Shown here one piece after another: positions 7,829 to 18,293 of a DNA stretch of 64,000 nucleotides; position 1 is the first letter of the stretch; each line of letters opens with the position of its first letter. The position numbers were made by a program, and so were the translations under genes. The notes below the pieces were generated by a model. That model had not been told where the DNA came from. It ran no database searches and was given only the letters and a program-made list of their open reading frames with translations. Origin of the DNA: Clostridiales bacterium (lineage in GTDB: Bacteria > Bacillota > Clostridia > Peptostreptococcales > Acidaminobacteraceae); contig JAEIOD010000021.1 of the NCBI GenBank assembly GCA_016342415.1, forward strand, positions 30,767-94,766. The letters are read 5' to 3'.

Positions 7829-7912
7829 AGTAAATCCTCCTTATTAATAAATAGTCGAAAACCAAATAGCTTGATTTCCGAAGAGATTGATATCACTCAT
7901 CTCACTATATAC

Positions 7913-7942
7913 ATGATATATTGAAAACACTAGATTGTTCAA
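7913..7942 (-). promoter_or_regulatory. Candidate promoter of hup
   Basis: Minus-strand TTGAAC (7937-7942), an 18-bp spacer and TATCAT (7913-7918), about 85 bp upstream of the GTG start. The -35 overlaps the hairpin at 7924-7949. Confidence 0.5.
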
Positions 7943-7952
7943 GTGTTTTTTT
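7924..7952. terminator. Hairpin after mazG
   Basis: AAAACACT (7924-7931) pairs with AGTGTTTT (7942-7949). The T-tract is stronger in the plus direction than in the mazG direction, so termination of mazG is probably partial. Confidence 0.4.
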
Positions 7953-7963
7953 AATATTTTTTA

Positions 7964-9421
7964 TTAATTTTCTCTTTTTTTTGCTAAATCCCATAATTCA
8001 TCCATTGTTTCAAGGGACTCTTCTTCTAATACTTTGCCTTTTGACAGCAAAGTTTCCTCTACAAAGCTAAAACGACTGATTACTTTCTCGTTTGTAAGAG
8101 ACAACGCTTCACTCGGATCCAACTTTAAAATTCTTGCAATATTTACAACTGCAAACAAAAGGTCTCCAATTTCTTTAAGTGTGTAATTCATGTTGTTTTC
8201 AGAAATAGCATGTTCGACTTCTTCAAGCTCTTCTCTTACTTTTTTTATAGCACCAGTCACATCCGGCCAGTCAAAACCAACTTTAGCCATTTTCTTTTGT
8301 ATCTTTTCAGCTCTTAAAAGTGGTGGAAAGGTCTTTGATATCGAAAGAAGATTTTCACCCACTGTAGTTGCTGATTTTTCTTCTTGTTTGATTGCTTCCC
8401 AATTAACAAGCACTTCATCAGAATTCTCTACATCGACATCGTCAAATACATGAGGATGACGCCTCACCATCTTTTCATAAATGCCAGTAATTACATCATT
8501 GATGTTAAAATATCCATTTTCAGAAGCAATTTCAGCGTGAAATACCACTTGTAGCAGCAAGTCGCCCAGTTCCTCTTCCAAACTCCATAAATCATCGTTA
8601 TCAATAGCTTCAATCACTTCATATGATTCTTCAATCAAATAACGTCTTAAACTTTCATGCGTTTGTTCACGATCCCAAGGACACCCGTCCTGACTTCTTA
8701 ATGTCGTCATCACATTCACCAAGTCAGGCATAAAGAATTTTCTTCTATCTTCTGGATGAACCGCTTCAATGTACACGCTCGTCAAATGATCCAAACAGTC
8801 TACTCTATCGAGCTCATAAAGTGGTACATTCATGATGACTTCTTCATTTTCAATGCCTGCGCCTCTAACAACAATCACTTCATGATCGTCATCATAATAG
8901 TTCATCAGCTTTATTTTAACTTCAGATGCCACACGTTGATCATAGACTTGAATAATAAGTGCATCCGAAGTCACATCCGGAACCATCTCGTTGATGGTCA
9001 AACCATCAACAATCTTTAAACCGTATACCGGATCAATTCTAAGTGTGGTTACAATGGCGTCAATAAAACTGGCTCCATGAACAATTCTTAGATTTTCTTC
9101 AGGTACATTTTCAATGAGCTGTTCCACTGTGGATTCTGCTACAAAAGGGTTCCCCGGCACAGCATACACCACATCCGAGTCTTCTAATTTTTTTAAAACA
9201 TCAGCTGCAATGTGTTTGTACACATCATCAAAGTTTTCATAACTTTCATAGAAGTTATCATAACTTTCAAAATGACCACCTTGTTCTTCTAAATATGACA
9301 TAACAGGATGTTTCATCGTTCTGACATAAACCAGAGGCGCACTTTTGATTTCTTCAAGCGCCTCTAGTGTCAAATATGATTTTGATCCTGGTCCCAACCC
9401 TATTATGGTTAATTTATTCAT
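7964..9421 (-). CDS. mazG: MazG/YabN: SAM-methylase-like domain fused to NTP pyrophosphohydrolase
   Basis: A 485-residue two-domain protein. Residues 1 to about 215 form a tetrapyrrole-methylase-like Rossmann domain (LTIIGLGPGSKSYLT, then VPGNPFVAEST). About 225-480 holds a duplicated MazG all-alpha NTP pyrophosphohydrolase (CPWDREQTHESLRRYLIEE, EELGDLLLQVVFHAEIA, and a second EEIGDLLFAVVNIAR-like helix written KEIGDLLFAVVNIAR). MazG removes non-canonical NTPs or lowers ppGpp-related nucleotides. The fused form at this locus matches Bacillus YabN. The start overlaps the end region of the flippase gene (2-bp gap) with GGGAG as ribosome site, so the two are translated from one mRNA. Confidence 0.93.
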   Translation of the reverse strand: MNKLTIIGLGPGSKSYLTLEALEEIKSAPLVYVRTMKHPVMSYLEEQGGHFESYDNFYESYENFDDVYKHIAADVLKKLEDSDVVYAVPGNPFVAESTVEQLIENVPEENLRIVHGASFIDAIVTTLRIDPVYGLKIVDGLTINEMVPDVTSDALIIQVYDQRVASEVKIKLMNYYDDDHEVIVVRGAGIENEEVIMNVPLYELDRVDCLDHLTSVYIEAVHPEDRRKFFMPDLVNVMTTLRSQDGCPWDREQTHESLRRYLIEESYEVIEAIDNDDLWSLEEELGDLLLQVVFHAEIASENGYFNINDVITGIYEKMVRRHPHVFDDVDVENSDEVLVNWEAIKQEEKSATTVGENLLSISKTFPPLLRAEKIQKKMAKVGFDWPDVTGAIKKVREELEEVEHAISENNMNYTLKEIGDLLFAVVNIARILKLDPSEALSLTNEKVISRFSFVEETLLSKGKVLEEESLETMDELWDLAKKREN

Positions 9422-9423
9422 TG

Positions 9424-11043
9424 TTATCTCCCAAACTTTTCAGCTAATTTTCTTAATTTGCTACCACCCGGTAACATATCGTATTCTTCATGGCTCAACG
9501 TCTTAGTAAAGATGATGAAACCACCATAAATAACCGCAGCGATAGAAATCGTAACAACGGTTGCCAACTTGGCCCCCAAAATGCTGTTCAAAGGATTGTA
9601 TGCAACCAATACAAACGCACCCATCACCAAACCACTAATCAGTGGTTTAATACCCAGTTTGAATATATTGACATTTAAATACTCTTCTTTTGTTAACGAC
9701 CAAACATTCAAGGTACTCGCCACAGCAAAAGCAACTACAGTAGAAATAGCAGCACCAGTAATACCAAATTCAGGCATACCAACAAGTACATATGTTAATA
9801 CAACCTTAAAAACCATACCGACTGCCAAATGTATTGCAGGCAACATCTGTTTTTTAATACCTTGTAAAATACCTGTCGTTGCTTGGAACACAGCCAAGAA
9901 TATAAGATCCCATCCAAGAATTGTCAAGATTTCTCCACCAATAACAGCACTCTCAGGTTGTTTTGAGAACAACAACATCATCACAGGTTCAGCCAGTGTC
10001 ACAAGTCCAATAGCACACGGTATACCGATGATTAAAGCAGTTTTAATACCTGCATTCACGGTATCTGACAAATGTTTTTTATCATCTTCATCATTTGATT
10101 TTTTATAAATAACAAATAATTGTGTTATAGCTGGTACCAAACTGATTTGTAACGATGCCGTTAATATCTGCGGGAAATTAACGATAGTAACAGCAAAACC
10201 TGTTAAAATACCATATAAATCCGCAGCATTCGCCACACCAATATCGTTTAATCTTCTTACCACCAACATCAAGTCAATCGAATTCATCGTCGGCATTATT
10301 GATGCACCGATTGTAATTGGAATGGAAATGATAAATAATTGTTTCAAAATTTCCCACGTTGATTCTTTAGGGTGGGTCTCAGGTGTCTGAAGAACCAAAG
10401 TATATTCTTTTTTCTTGATATACTTGTAAATGCTAAAACTAACAACAAACCCTATAATCGCACCTGCCGTTGCACCAAAAGAGGCACCAGCAGCAGAGAA
10501 TTCCAATCCTCGACCAAATAAGAAATATGCCAATCCCAAACCGATAACAACTCTAAACAGCTGTTCTACAATCTGAGTAATCGCAAAGCCTTGAAGCTTT
10601 TGAATACCTTGAAAAAAACCTCTGAATATTGACATCGCAGGCACAAACAAAAGTGCTGGTGCCATGGCTCTAAAAGCCATTTTAGAAGATGGTATACCCA
10701 CCCAGTTGGAAATGCCTTCTGCTCCAAAGAACAAAATTGCAAATATAACAACTGAAATTAAAACCATAGGTTTAAAGATTGCCGATATGATTCTGAAGAT
10801 ACCATGAGTGTCACCTTCAACCTCTTTTTCGGCAATCATCCTTGCTATCGCCGTCGGAATACCTGCAGTTGATACAACAAGCAACCAGTTATAAATTGGA
10901 TAAGGTGCATTGTAGTAACTACTACCTTCTGCTCCAATTAGATTAAATAGGGGAATCTTAAATGCTGCTCCTAATACTTTTATTAGGATACCAGCCAATC
11001 CCAGTATGGTTGCTCCTTTAATAAAGGATTGTTTCCTTGACAT
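9424..11043 (-). CDS. MOP-family lipid flippase (SpoVB/YabM/MurJ-like)
   Basis: A polytopic protein of about 539 residues with about 14 predicted membrane segments, in the MOP/MVF superfamily. The N-terminal pattern FIKGATILGLAGILIKVLGAAFKIP and YPIYNWLLVVSTAGIPTAIA are typical of the SpoVB/YabM branch, which includes Amj/MurJ-type lipid II flippases of Firmicutes. Despite the SpoVB label, non-spore-formers also carry this gene at this locus, where it likely moves lipid-linked wall precursors. I choose the ATG at 11043 because GAGAGG precedes it and it lies 10 bp beyond the prsA stop. Earlier in-frame ATGs overlap prsA. Confidence 0.88.
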   Translation of the reverse strand: MSRKQSFIKGATILGLAGILIKVLGAAFKIPLFNLIGAEGSSYYNAPYPIYNWLLVVSTAGIPTAIARMIAEKEVEGDTHGIFRIISAIFKPMVLISVVIFAILFFGAEGISNWVGIPSSKMAFRAMAPALLFVPAMSIFRGFFQGIQKLQGFAITQIVEQLFRVVIGLGLAYFLFGRGLEFSAAGASFGATAGAIIGFVVSFSIYKYIKKKEYTLVLQTPETHPKESTWEILKQLFIISIPITIGASIMPTMNSIDLMLVVRRLNDIGVANAADLYGILTGFAVTIVNFPQILTASLQISLVPAITQLFVIYKKSNDEDDKKHLSDTVNAGIKTALIIGIPCAIGLVTLAEPVMMLLFSKQPESAVIGGEILTILGWDLIFLAVFQATTGILQGIKKQMLPAIHLAVGMVFKVVLTYVLVGMPEFGITGAAISTVVAFAVASTLNVWSLTKEEYLNVNIFKLGIKPLISGLVMGAFVLVAYNPLNSILGAKLATVVTISIAAVIYGGFIIFTKTLSHEEYDMLPGGSKLRKLAEKFGR

Positions 11044-11053
11044 TTTCGCCTCT

Positions 11054-12064
11054 CTATTCTCCATCGACTGCATCCTCGTTTAATAACTCTTTATGCATTT
11101 CAATGACTGCTTGAGACTCCATTTCATTGTAAATACGAAGCATTTCCTTTGCTGCATAGTCTTTAATAATATCTGCTTTATAACCGTCTATCTCTTCTTC
11201 CGGCATGCCTGTATCAATCATGTCTTGCAACATTTGTCTATCATCAACAAATATGAGATGAAAACCATATTCTGTTTGAACCGGTTCACTTACTGTATAA
11301 GGCTCAATTTCCAAAGCCACTTTTTCATATTCCTCTGGCATATTACCCACAAGAATATAACCCAGATCTCCACCTTTAACCGCAGAAGTAGCATGAATTG
11401 AATAAAGTCTTGCCATATCAGAGAAATCCGCTGGATTTTCTTCATCATTTAAAAGTGACAACACTTCTTGTAACACCTCTTGACTATCCAGTAAAATATG
11501 TCTTGTTTTGTAACGAATATATTTGTCTGCAAACAACACATCATGCGTTTTAGGATCATTACTGATTTCTTCTAACCGTAGATCCGAATAGATTCTTAAA
11601 TAATACTGATCTTGTAAAAACCGTTTTAAGAACACTTCATCAATACGATTCTCTTCAAAATAGGTTTTTATTTCTGCATCATTCTTAATCGAATCCATAT
11701 ATCTGCCATACGCTTCATCTATGACAGTACCATTTACTTTTAGATTTTTATCATCGATATAAGACTCGACCAAAGCAACTCTAATCAAATAATCTAAAGT
11801 CTGGTCCTGACGAATTTCTTTCATCGTTTTACCGTCTTGTTCAATATCCCATACAGACGCACCAAACTCCTTCTCGAAATCATAACTTTGCATTGCATAA
11901 TACTTGTTGAACATTTCAATTGAAATCTCTTTGTCATTTACAATGACTACAGACGTATTGGGTACATCTTCTTTTTGCCCCGCATCTGATGAATTGTTCG
12001 AATCATTTTCACTACATCCAACCAACAACATCACCACTATTAATATAAGTATAATTTTCTTCAT
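11054..12064 (-). CDS. prsA: PrsA/SurA-like peptidyl-prolyl isomerase lipoprotein
   Basis: A 336-residue lipoprotein. The signal peptide ends in the lipobox LLVGC with the acylated Cys at residue 17. It is followed by a Ser/Asn/Asp-rich linker. A SurA-N-like helical domain comes next, then a parvulin domain at about 185-275 (TRHILLD, then KGGDLGYI, then VQTEYGFHLIFVDD). It is expected to fold secreted proteins on the outer face of the membrane. Its position between mfd and the flippase is where some clostridia carry prsA in place of spoVT. It is part of the pth-to-mazG transcription unit. Confidence 0.9.
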   Translation of the reverse strand: MKKIILILIVVMLLVGCSENDSNNSSDAGQKEDVPNTSVVIVNDKEISIEMFNKYYAMQSYDFEKEFGASVWDIEQDGKTMKEIRQDQTLDYLIRVALVESYIDDKNLKVNGTVIDEAYGRYMDSIKNDAEIKTYFEENRIDEVFLKRFLQDQYYLRIYSDLRLEEISNDPKTHDVLFADKYIRYKTRHILLDSQEVLQEVLSLLNDEENPADFSDMARLYSIHATSAVKGGDLGYILVGNMPEEYEKVALEIEPYTVSEPVQTEYGFHLIFVDDRQMLQDMIDTGMPEEEIDGYKADIIKDYAAKEMLRIYNEMESQAVIEMHKELLNEDAVDGE

Positions 12065-12092
12065 TTATTCTTCTCCTTTTTACCCCACCCCA

Positions 12093-15000
12093 TTATAACA
12101 TACCTTTATCGAGTGAAAACTTATCCTTCTTGATGTTATAAATTTTTAATAAAAAGTCTTCTAATTCTTTTAACCGCTTTTCGTTAATTAAATCACGCTT
12201 GGTATATCTAAATACCATATTGGGCAATTTGGTAAACTCGAAAGAAACTTGTCTATTAAACAGTACTGATATTTCATTGATCAACTTCAAATCCAGATTA
12301 TCCTTATCCGAAAACTCTAAGACACATTTATCCTTATGATCTACAACCAGTTTAATACGTAAATAACCCGCCAAAGCTTTGATAAGAGAAATAGATATTA
12401 AGTTATAGATAACATTGGGAATGGTACCATAACGGTCTTCTATCTCTTCTTCAATAGAAAAAGCATCCTCTTGATTTCTAATAGAAGAAATCTTTTTATA
12501 CAACTCAAGTTTGTATTGTCCATTTTGAACAAACTTACTCGGTATAAAAGCAGAAACTTTAAAATCTATGGTCACCTCAAATGGTTCTTCTACCTTGATA
12601 CCTTTTACCTTATTGACTTCAATCTCTAACATCTTGCAGTATAAATCATAACCGATACTGGCAATATGCCCATGTTGCTGTGATCCCAAAAGATTACCCG
12701 CACCACGAATTTCAAGGTCTCTCATGGCAATTTTAAAACCAGCACCTAATTCTGTAAACTCTTTGATGGCTTTTAATCTCTTTTCAGCCACTTCAGACAG
12801 GACTTTATCTCGTTTGTACATCAAATATGCATACGCCAGTCTATTGGATCTACCAACACGTCCCTTTAACTGATACAGTTGAGACAAGCCCATGTAATCT
12901 GCATTATCGATAATGATGGTATTGGCATTTGAAATATCCAATCCGGTTTCTATGATTGTTGTACATACCAAAATATCATATTCGTGATTCATAAAAGCAA
13001 TCATAATCTTTTCTAGCAACCGTTCACTCATTTGACCATGTGCAAAAACAACTCTTGCGTGAGGTAAAAGCGTTTGGATCTTACCAGCAACCAAGTCAAT
13101 ATCCTCCACTCGATTGTAGACGTAATACGCTTGTCCTGAACGGTCTAATTCACGTTCTAGAACATCTTTTATTAATAGCGGATCGTTTTCGACCACATAA
13201 GTTTGAATCGGATAACGTTCTTCTGGCGGATCTTCTATAACACTCATATCCCGAATACCCACTAGAGACATGTGAAGGGTACGTGGTATAGGTGTTGCAG
13301 TCAGTGTTAAGATATCCACATCTTTCTTCAAATGTTTGATACGTTCTTTATGTTTTACACCAAAGCGTTGTTCTTCATCAACTACGAGCAGTCCCAAACT
13401 TTTAAAGACTACATCTTGACTTAAAACTCTATGAGTCCCTACAATCACATCAACAACACCCGTCCTTAAGTTTTCCAAGGTTTGCTCCTGTTGCTTTTTA
13501 GTTCTAAAACGACTGAGCATCTCTATCCGCACCGGATACTTGGACAAGCGCGTCATCATGGTATTAAAATGTTGTTGAGCTAAAATCGTGGTCGGTACAA
13601 GTACAACAGCTTGTTTGCCATCCATAACAGCTTTGAAAACCGCTCTAATAGCCACTTCTGTTTTACCAAACCCTACATCACCACAAAGAAGTCGATCCAT
13701 CGGATAAATAGATTCCATATCCTTTTTGATTTCTTCAATACATTTTAATTGATCTGGTGTTTCTTCGTAAGGGAACATATCTTCAAACTGTTTCTGCCAT
13801 TCATTGTCTTTAGAGAAAGCAAACCCTCTAGCTTTCGCTCTTTCTGCATAAAGCGCAAGCAGTTCATCCGTCATATCCTCAATCACTTTTTTAGCATGAC
13901 TCTTGGCTTTCTGCCAATCATTACTGCTCAGTTTATTGAGTTTGACATGTTTTTCATCTGAACCGATATATTTCTGAACCAAATCCATCTGATCGATTGG
14001 AATATATAAAACATCTTCATTCTTATAAGTTATTTTTAAATAGTCTCGTTTGGTGTTTTCAACCATCAGTTGTTCCAGACCGACATATTTACCAATACCG
14101 TGATTCTCATGAACCACATAATCACCAACATTCAGATCTCTAAAACTCTTGATGGCACGACCATCTTTAAATTTCTTACTTGTTTTTTTACGTTTATTCA
14201 CGCCAAAGAGTTCGTGTTCTGTTAATAAAATATATTTAGCCGTACGAAGTTCGTAACCAATACGTTCATGTTTGACTAAAATCATCACTTGCGAACTGAC
14301 GATTGTCACATCCAAACTCTCTTGTATCGAAGCCACCACCTCGTGTTCTTCCAGATTTTTTCTAATTCTTTCAGCACGTTCTAGAGTACTGGCTGTGATA
14401 ATGATTTTGTTGCCAGAATACAGTTGACGTTTTAAATCCGCAGCCAGAGCATCCATCTTTCCATGATAGGTGGCTGCTTCTCTTGATTTGAATTCTACAA
14501 TTTGTTCTAAATTAAAGTCTTCAATACGTTTTCTAAGATTGGTCATCAGTAACACAGAATGTTTTTTAAAGGCAGTTAACAATGTTTCATAACGGTTTAT
14601 CGCATACAAAACACCCTCTAATGCATCTTCTTTTTCTAAATAAGACTTATAACGCTCGTCAAAGTCAGCAATATATGCTTCCGCTTTTTCTTTTATACGA
14701 TCAGGCTCATGCAAAATCATCAAACTATCTGGTTTAAAATAATCAACCAATGTAAATCCATCGTTGTAAAAGTACTTATGAAACTTATCAAATTCCTCTA
14801 AGTAAATGCCTTCACTAAGAGATTCTATTAAATAATTCAATTTAGAAGCTTTCGGTTCTGACACGATATCCTTCAAGTCCGTTAATGTTCGAATCGATTT
14901 TTCTCTGATTTCGTCGGTCATAATTATTTCTCGACACGGATCAATGATACACTGTTCTATCTTTTCGATCGATTTTTGTGTTTCTGAATCGAAAAAACGA

Positions 15001-15611
15001 AGTGAATCAATTTCATCATCAAAAAGTTCGAGTCTAACCGGATGATCGTAAGTCGGCGCAAAGATATCAATGATAGAACCTCTTCTTGCAAATTGACCCT
15101 TCTGTTCTACCATATCTACTTTTTCATATCCACCTTCAATCCATTTCTTTTCAACCGAATCAGTGTCTATAATGCCACCGAGTTCCAAAGTAATTTGTTG
15201 AGCTTTAAAGAGTTTAGGATCCATATGAGACAATAACAGACTATCGACAGTTGTTACAACAACGGGTTGCTCCAAGGTTAAAATCTTTTGAATGACTTTG
15301 GCACGGTCATGAATCACAGATTTGCTGTGTGCATAAGCATCAAAGAATACCACTTCTTTTGCCGGCATATAGACCAACCGTTCTGGAAGGAGTGGTGTTA
15401 AATCTTCAACGACCTTTAAAGCAGCCGCACTTGAATGACATACTATCATAGCTTGACCACTTAAATCTTCAAGAAGTGCTGCAGTTACATGAGAGCCTAA
15501 TGTTTCAAAAATACCTTGAGTACAGATTGGCGTCAACTTGTGTTGGAGACTTCTTTTCAGTTCTTGATATTCGGTTGTTTTTCTAATAACATTTTCATAA
15601 ACAACTTGCAT
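12093..15611 (-). CDS. mfd: Transcription-repair coupling factor Mfd
   Basis: A full-length Mfd of 1172 residues. The order is as expected: UvrB-like N-terminal domains, an RNA-polymerase-interacting CarD-like domain ([18 protein letters not shown]), a RecG-like motor (Walker [12 protein letters not shown], Walker [10 protein letters not shown], then TATPIPRTL and GRVGRS), and the TRCF C-terminal domain. It removes RNA polymerase stalled at lesions and recruits UvrA. The start at 15611 follows AGGTG, 7 bp after the pth stop. No irregularity was seen. Confidence 0.97.
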   Translation of the reverse strand: MQVVYENVIRKTTEYQELKRSLQHKLTPICTQGIFETLGSHVTAALLEDLSGQAMIVCHSSAAALKVVEDLTPLLPERLVYMPAKEVVFFDAYAHSKSVIHDRAKVIQKILTLEQPVVVTTVDSLLLSHMDPKLFKAQQITLELGGIIDTDSVEKKWIEGGYEKVDMVEQKGQFARRGSIIDIFAPTYDHPVRLELFDDEIDSLRFFDSETQKSIEKIEQCIIDPCREIIMTDEIREKSIRTLTDLKDIVSEPKASKLNYLIESLSEGIYLEEFDKFHKYFYNDGFTLVDYFKPDSLMILHEPDRIKEKAEAYIADFDERYKSYLEKEDALEGVLYAINRYETLLTAFKKHSVLLMTNLRKRIEDFNLEQIVEFKSREAATYHGKMDALAADLKRQLYSGNKIIITASTLERAERIRKNLEEHEVVASIQESLDVTIVSSQVMILVKHERIGYELRTAKYILLTEHELFGVNKRKKTSKKFKDGRAIKSFRDLNVGDYVVHENHGIGKYVGLEQLMVENTKRDYLKITYKNEDVLYIPIDQMDLVQKYIGSDEKHVKLNKLSSNDWQKAKSHAKKVIEDMTDELLALYAERAKARGFAFSKDNEWQKQFEDMFPYEETPDQLKCIEEIKKDMESIYPMDRLLCGDVGFGKTEVAIRAVFKAVMDGKQAVVLVPTTILAQQHFNTMMTRLSKYPVRIEMLSRFRTKKQQEQTLENLRTGVVDVIVGTHRVLSQDVVFKSLGLLVVDEEQRFGVKHKERIKHLKKDVDILTLTATPIPRTLHMSLVGIRDMSVIEDPPEERYPIQTYVVENDPLLIKDVLERELDRSGQAYYVYNRVEDIDLVAGKIQTLLPHARVVFAHGQMSERLLEKIMIAFMNHEYDILVCTTIIETGLDISNANTIIIDNADYMGLSQLYQLKGRVGRSNRLAYAYLMYKRDKVLSEVAEKRLKAIKEFTELGAGFKIAMRDLEIRGAGNLLGSQQHGHIASIGYDLYCKMLEIEVNKVKGIKVEEPFEVTIDFKVSAFIPSKFVQNGQYKLELYKKISSIRNQEDAFSIEEEIEDRYGTIPNVIYNLISISLIKALAGYLRIKLVVDHKDKCVLEFSDKDNLDLKLINEISVLFNRQVSFEFTKLPNMVFRYTKRDLINEKRLKELEDFLLKIYNIKKDKFSLDKGML

Positions 15612-15618
15612 AATTCAC

Positions 15619-16182
15619 CTACTTTATATTGTATCTGTTCATCGCTAGATCAACATCGTCTTTAATAATCGTTTCAATGGCTGATACAGAATCTTTAACG
15701 ATCGGTATCATCATTTCCTGTTCATCCTTAGAGAATCTCCCCAAGACATAATCTGCTAAATTCTGACCATTTTGAGGTCTGCCCACACCCACTCTGACAC
15801 GAGGGAATCCATCTTGTTTTAAAAGGTAGATGATATTTCTCATACCATTATGTGAACCACCACTGCCTTTTTTCCTTATGCGAAGTTTGCCAGCATCCAC
15901 ATCAATATCATCGTAAACAACAATTAAGTTCTCAAGAGGCAGATTGTAATACTCTATAATTTTCATAACCGCTTCACCACTTAGATTCATATAAGTTTGT
16001 GGTTTGACCACCAGTACTTTTTCACCACATACATTACCTTCACCAATGACTGATTTGAACTTCACTTTGGTCATTTTTATTTGATTTTGTCTGGCAAACT
16101 CATCCACCACCTCAAATCCAATATTGTGTCTGGTAATAGCATATTTTTTACCTGGATTACCTAGTCCTACTATTACGTACAT
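15619..16182 (-). CDS. pth: Peptidyl-tRNA hydrolase Pth
   Basis: A 187-residue Pth that releases tRNA from peptidyl-tRNA dropped by the ribosome. The conserved active-site features are present: GLGNPGKKYAITRHNIGFE (Asn and His), NLSGEAV, VYDDIDV (Asp) and GSGGSHNGMRNI. It heads the pth-mfd-prsA-flippase-mazG unit. The ribosome site is AAAGGAG before the ATG at 16182. A promoter-like sequence and a hairpin lie in the 120 bp upstream. Confidence 0.97.
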   Translation of the reverse strand: MYVIVGLGNPGKKYAITRHNIGFEVVDEFARQNQIKMTKVKFKSVIGEGNVCGEKVLVVKPQTYMNLSGEAVMKIIEYYNLPLENLIVVYDDIDVDAGKLRIRKKGSGGSHNGMRNIIYLLKQDGFPRVRVGVGRPQNGQNLADYVLGRFSKDEQEMMIPIVKDSVSAIETIIKDDVDLAMNRYNIK

Positions 16183-16212
16183 TTTTTTGCTCCTTTATAT
16201 TTACACGACAAA

Positions 16213-16250
16213 AAATATAACTTTTGCCCAAAGGGGGCTGTGTTATATTT
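16213..16250 (-). terminator. Intrinsic terminator after the GNAT gene, in the pth leader
   Basis: AAATATAAC (16213-16221) pairs with GTTATATTT (16242-16250), with an inner GCCC/GGGC stem, and six T follow on the minus strand. It is downstream of the promoter candidate at 16275-16303, so it would fall inside the pth 5' leader. Confidence 0.75.
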
Positions 16251-16274
16251 CTTAGAGTTCTATTTAATGATTAT

Positions 16275-16303
16275 AGTATAGTGAATATCACTGCTTTTAT
16301 CAA
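16275..16303 (-). promoter_or_regulatory. Sigma-A promoter candidate for the pth operon
   Basis: Minus-strand TTGATA (16298-16303), a 17-bp spacer and TATACT (16275-16280), starting just past the stop codon of the GNAT gene. Both boxes match consensus at five of six positions. Confidence 0.6.
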
Positions 16304-16305
16304 TA

Positions 16306-17328
16306 CTAAACCGATTTAAAACCGTCAGTTTTAATATCTTGATTGGAAATCACCAACTCGTAATCTTCTTTCATCAATTGCATCAGACCTGAAATCAGGA
16401 TTTTTTCTGGCATATGGGAATGAATATAATATATTTCATCACTATAAATCATTTGATAGTCGTATCTTTCATCTTTATATATAAACCGATCAGATGTGAC
16501 TTCAACCTCTAACGGTTTATGTTTTAATTCAAGTGTTGTTTTGACACTGACCGATTTTGCATCAACACCAAAATGAGCCTGATAAGTTTTCAAATGTACT
16601 TTGAACGACTCACCAAGTCTAACCACGCCAAACCAATGAACCTCTCCATGTTTTTCAAAGCCCAACTTCAAAGCCAGCTGTTTTGATTTTTCATTGCCTT
16701 GCACGATTTGAATATAAGGCAGTCTGCCAGTATTCAATGTTTTATTGATGATATCTTTTGCAAGTTCATAAGCATAGCCATTGCCTCTATACTCAGGCAG
16801 TGTATACATGTAACCAATGGAATCGTCATCATGTAAAAGCACAAAAGAAACAATTTTTCCATCAATACGAAGACAAGACGTCGGTCTACTTTTAATCGCG
16901 TCCTTTATCTTTGTCAATGAATTGGAGTTTTTATATTCATAATTATCATTTACATAAGTTGCATCAGAAAGATTCAGCGACTCTAACGCCATCACTTCAG
17001 AAAACTTCTCTCCAGAGTAATGGTACTGATCACAGGTATTCTTCCACTGAATCAATTCATTTTCAAAATAATACTCTAAAACAGATTTGTTTGTGCCTGC
17101 AAAACCAAAATAGTCCTCTTTGATGGTTTGGTCAAACAACTCAATAAAATTTAACTGTTCTGAATACAGAAAGTTAAAATACTTATCTTTAACCCATATG
17201 CCTTCGGGTTTCTCCAGGTCATCCACAAACGTGGGATAATTCGTATTTGTAAGCACACCTTTGATGTTCAAACTGTCATATCCTTCAAAGTATTTGCACT
17301 GATTTTCTCTATTTTTCACTTCTATCAT
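16306..17328 (-). CDS. GNAT-family acetyltransferase-like protein with C-terminal extension
   Basis: A 340-residue protein. Residues about 100-235 look like a GNAT acetyltransferase: SYMYTLPEYRGNGYA-type acetyl-CoA motif A (here GYMYTLPEYRGNGYAYELAK) and a final motif QLALKLGFEKHGEVHWF. The first 100 residues resemble the N-terminal half of GNAT proteins related to glycine N-acyltransferase. About 95 C-terminal residues have no feature I recognise. The substrate is unknown. It has its own AGGGGGAGG ribosome site and downstream terminator and appears monocistronic. Confidence 0.7.
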   Translation of the reverse strand: MIEVKNRENQCKYFEGYDSLNIKGVLTNTNYPTFVDDLEKPEGIWVKDKYFNFLYSEQLNFIELFDQTIKEDYFGFAGTNKSVLEYYFENELIQWKNTCDQYHYSGEKFSEVMALESLNLSDATYVNDNYEYKNSNSLTKIKDAIKSRPTSCLRIDGKIVSFVLLHDDDSIGYMYTLPEYRGNGYAYELAKDIINKTLNTGRLPYIQIVQGNEKSKQLALKLGFEKHGEVHWFGVVRLGESFKVHLKTYQAHFGVDAKSVSVKTTLELKHKPLEVEVTSDRFIYKDERYDYQMIYSDEIYYIHSHMPEKILISGLMQLMKEDYELVISNQDIKTDGFKSV

Positions 17329-17424
17329 ATAGATACCTCCCCCTTTATTTTACACGAAAATGACGTATGACGGATGTTCAAAAACGACTAAAACCATTTT
17401 TTTATATAAACCTTAAAATATAAA

Positions 17425-17468
17425 ATCCTCATATAAGGCAGCTCAGTTCAACTGTCTTTTATGAGGAC
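17425..17468 (-). terminator. Terminator of the oligosaccharide ABC operon
   Basis: ATCCTCATA (17425-17433) pairs with TATGAGGAC (17460-17468), with further inner pairing of about 6 bp. The minus strand continues TTTTATATTTT. Confidence 0.8.
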
Positions 17469-17489
17469 TCGATTAAAGGATTACAGATT

Positions 17490-18293
17490 TCAAGTTAAAT
17501 CCCACGGTTCATGCAATTTCGGCACATCATTGATCAACTGTTTTGTATAACGATGACTCGGTGTTGCAATCACACTTTCAGCATCGCCTTTTTCAACAAT
17601 TTCACCACGTTCCATGATATAAACGGTATCACTTACATAGTATGCAAGTCCAAGGTCATGTGTAATAAATACAATGGTCATTTGATTTTCATCTCTAAGT
17701 TTCATTAACATCTCAAGTATGTTGGCTCTAGAACAGGCATCTATCATGGAAGTCGGTTCGTCTGCAATCAATACTTTTGGGTGAATCAAAAAGATTCTTG
17801 CAATCATAACACGTTGCATTTGACCACCGGATAATTCAAACGGATGTTTGTTTCGAATTTCATCAAAATCTAAATTCACAAAGAAACAGGCTTCTCTCAT
17901 TTTATCCATACGTTCTTGTTTGGATTGTTTTTCATTTCTTAAATCCAAGCAGTTGGTCAAAAGTGTTTCAACTTTATAGAATTCGTTAAATGAAGAAAAC
18001 GGATCTTGAAATACCGCTTGTACATTTTCCCAATAATTTTTCCGGTTCTTGAAAGATTTAATATCTCTTTTGGTATCATTGAAATACAAGTCCCCTGACG
18101 TTGCAGGAATTAGACCTAATATCATTTTAGCCAATGTCGTTTTACCACTACCACTTTCACCAACTATAGAGATAATTTCCCCTTCATGAAACTTAAAATC
18201 AACATTATTTACAGCATGTACACTTGAAGCGCCATGCCCAAAAATCTTATTTATACTTTTGCCCTCTAATATCACTTTCCCATTAGACATCAC
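17490..18293 (-). CDS. Oligopeptide/oligosaccharide ABC transporter ATPase (OppF/DppF type)
   Basis: A 267-residue ABC ATPase of the OppF branch. Walker [10 protein letters not shown], signature LSGGQMQR and Walker [10 protein letters not shown] are intact. The characteristic C-terminal oligopeptide-importer tail is short. The start (GTG at 18293 or ATG at 18290) overlaps the end of the upstream ATPase gene by about 10 bp, a sign of coupled translation. With the next gene it forms the heterodimeric motor of the importer. The sugar genes around it suggest a beta-oligosaccharide rather than a peptide substrate. Confidence 0.9.
   Translation of the reverse strand: MMSNGKVILEGKSINKIFGHGASSVHAVNNVDFKFHEGEIISIVGESGSGKTTLAKMILGLIPATSGDLYFNDTKRDIKSFKNRKNYWENVQAVFQDPFSSFNEFYKVETLLTNCLDLRNEKQSKQERMDKMREACFFVNLDFDEIRNKHPFELSGGQMQRVMIARIFLIHPKVLIADEPTSMIDACSRANILEMLMKLRDENQMTIVFITHDLGLAYYVSDTVYIMERGEIVEKGDAESVIATPSHRYTKQLINDVPKLHEPWDLT

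Noticed and set aside
9569..10108. A plus-strand open frame of 179 codons
   Set aside because: It lies entirely antisense to the flippase gene, has no ribosome site and shows low-complexity residue use typical of a shadow frame.
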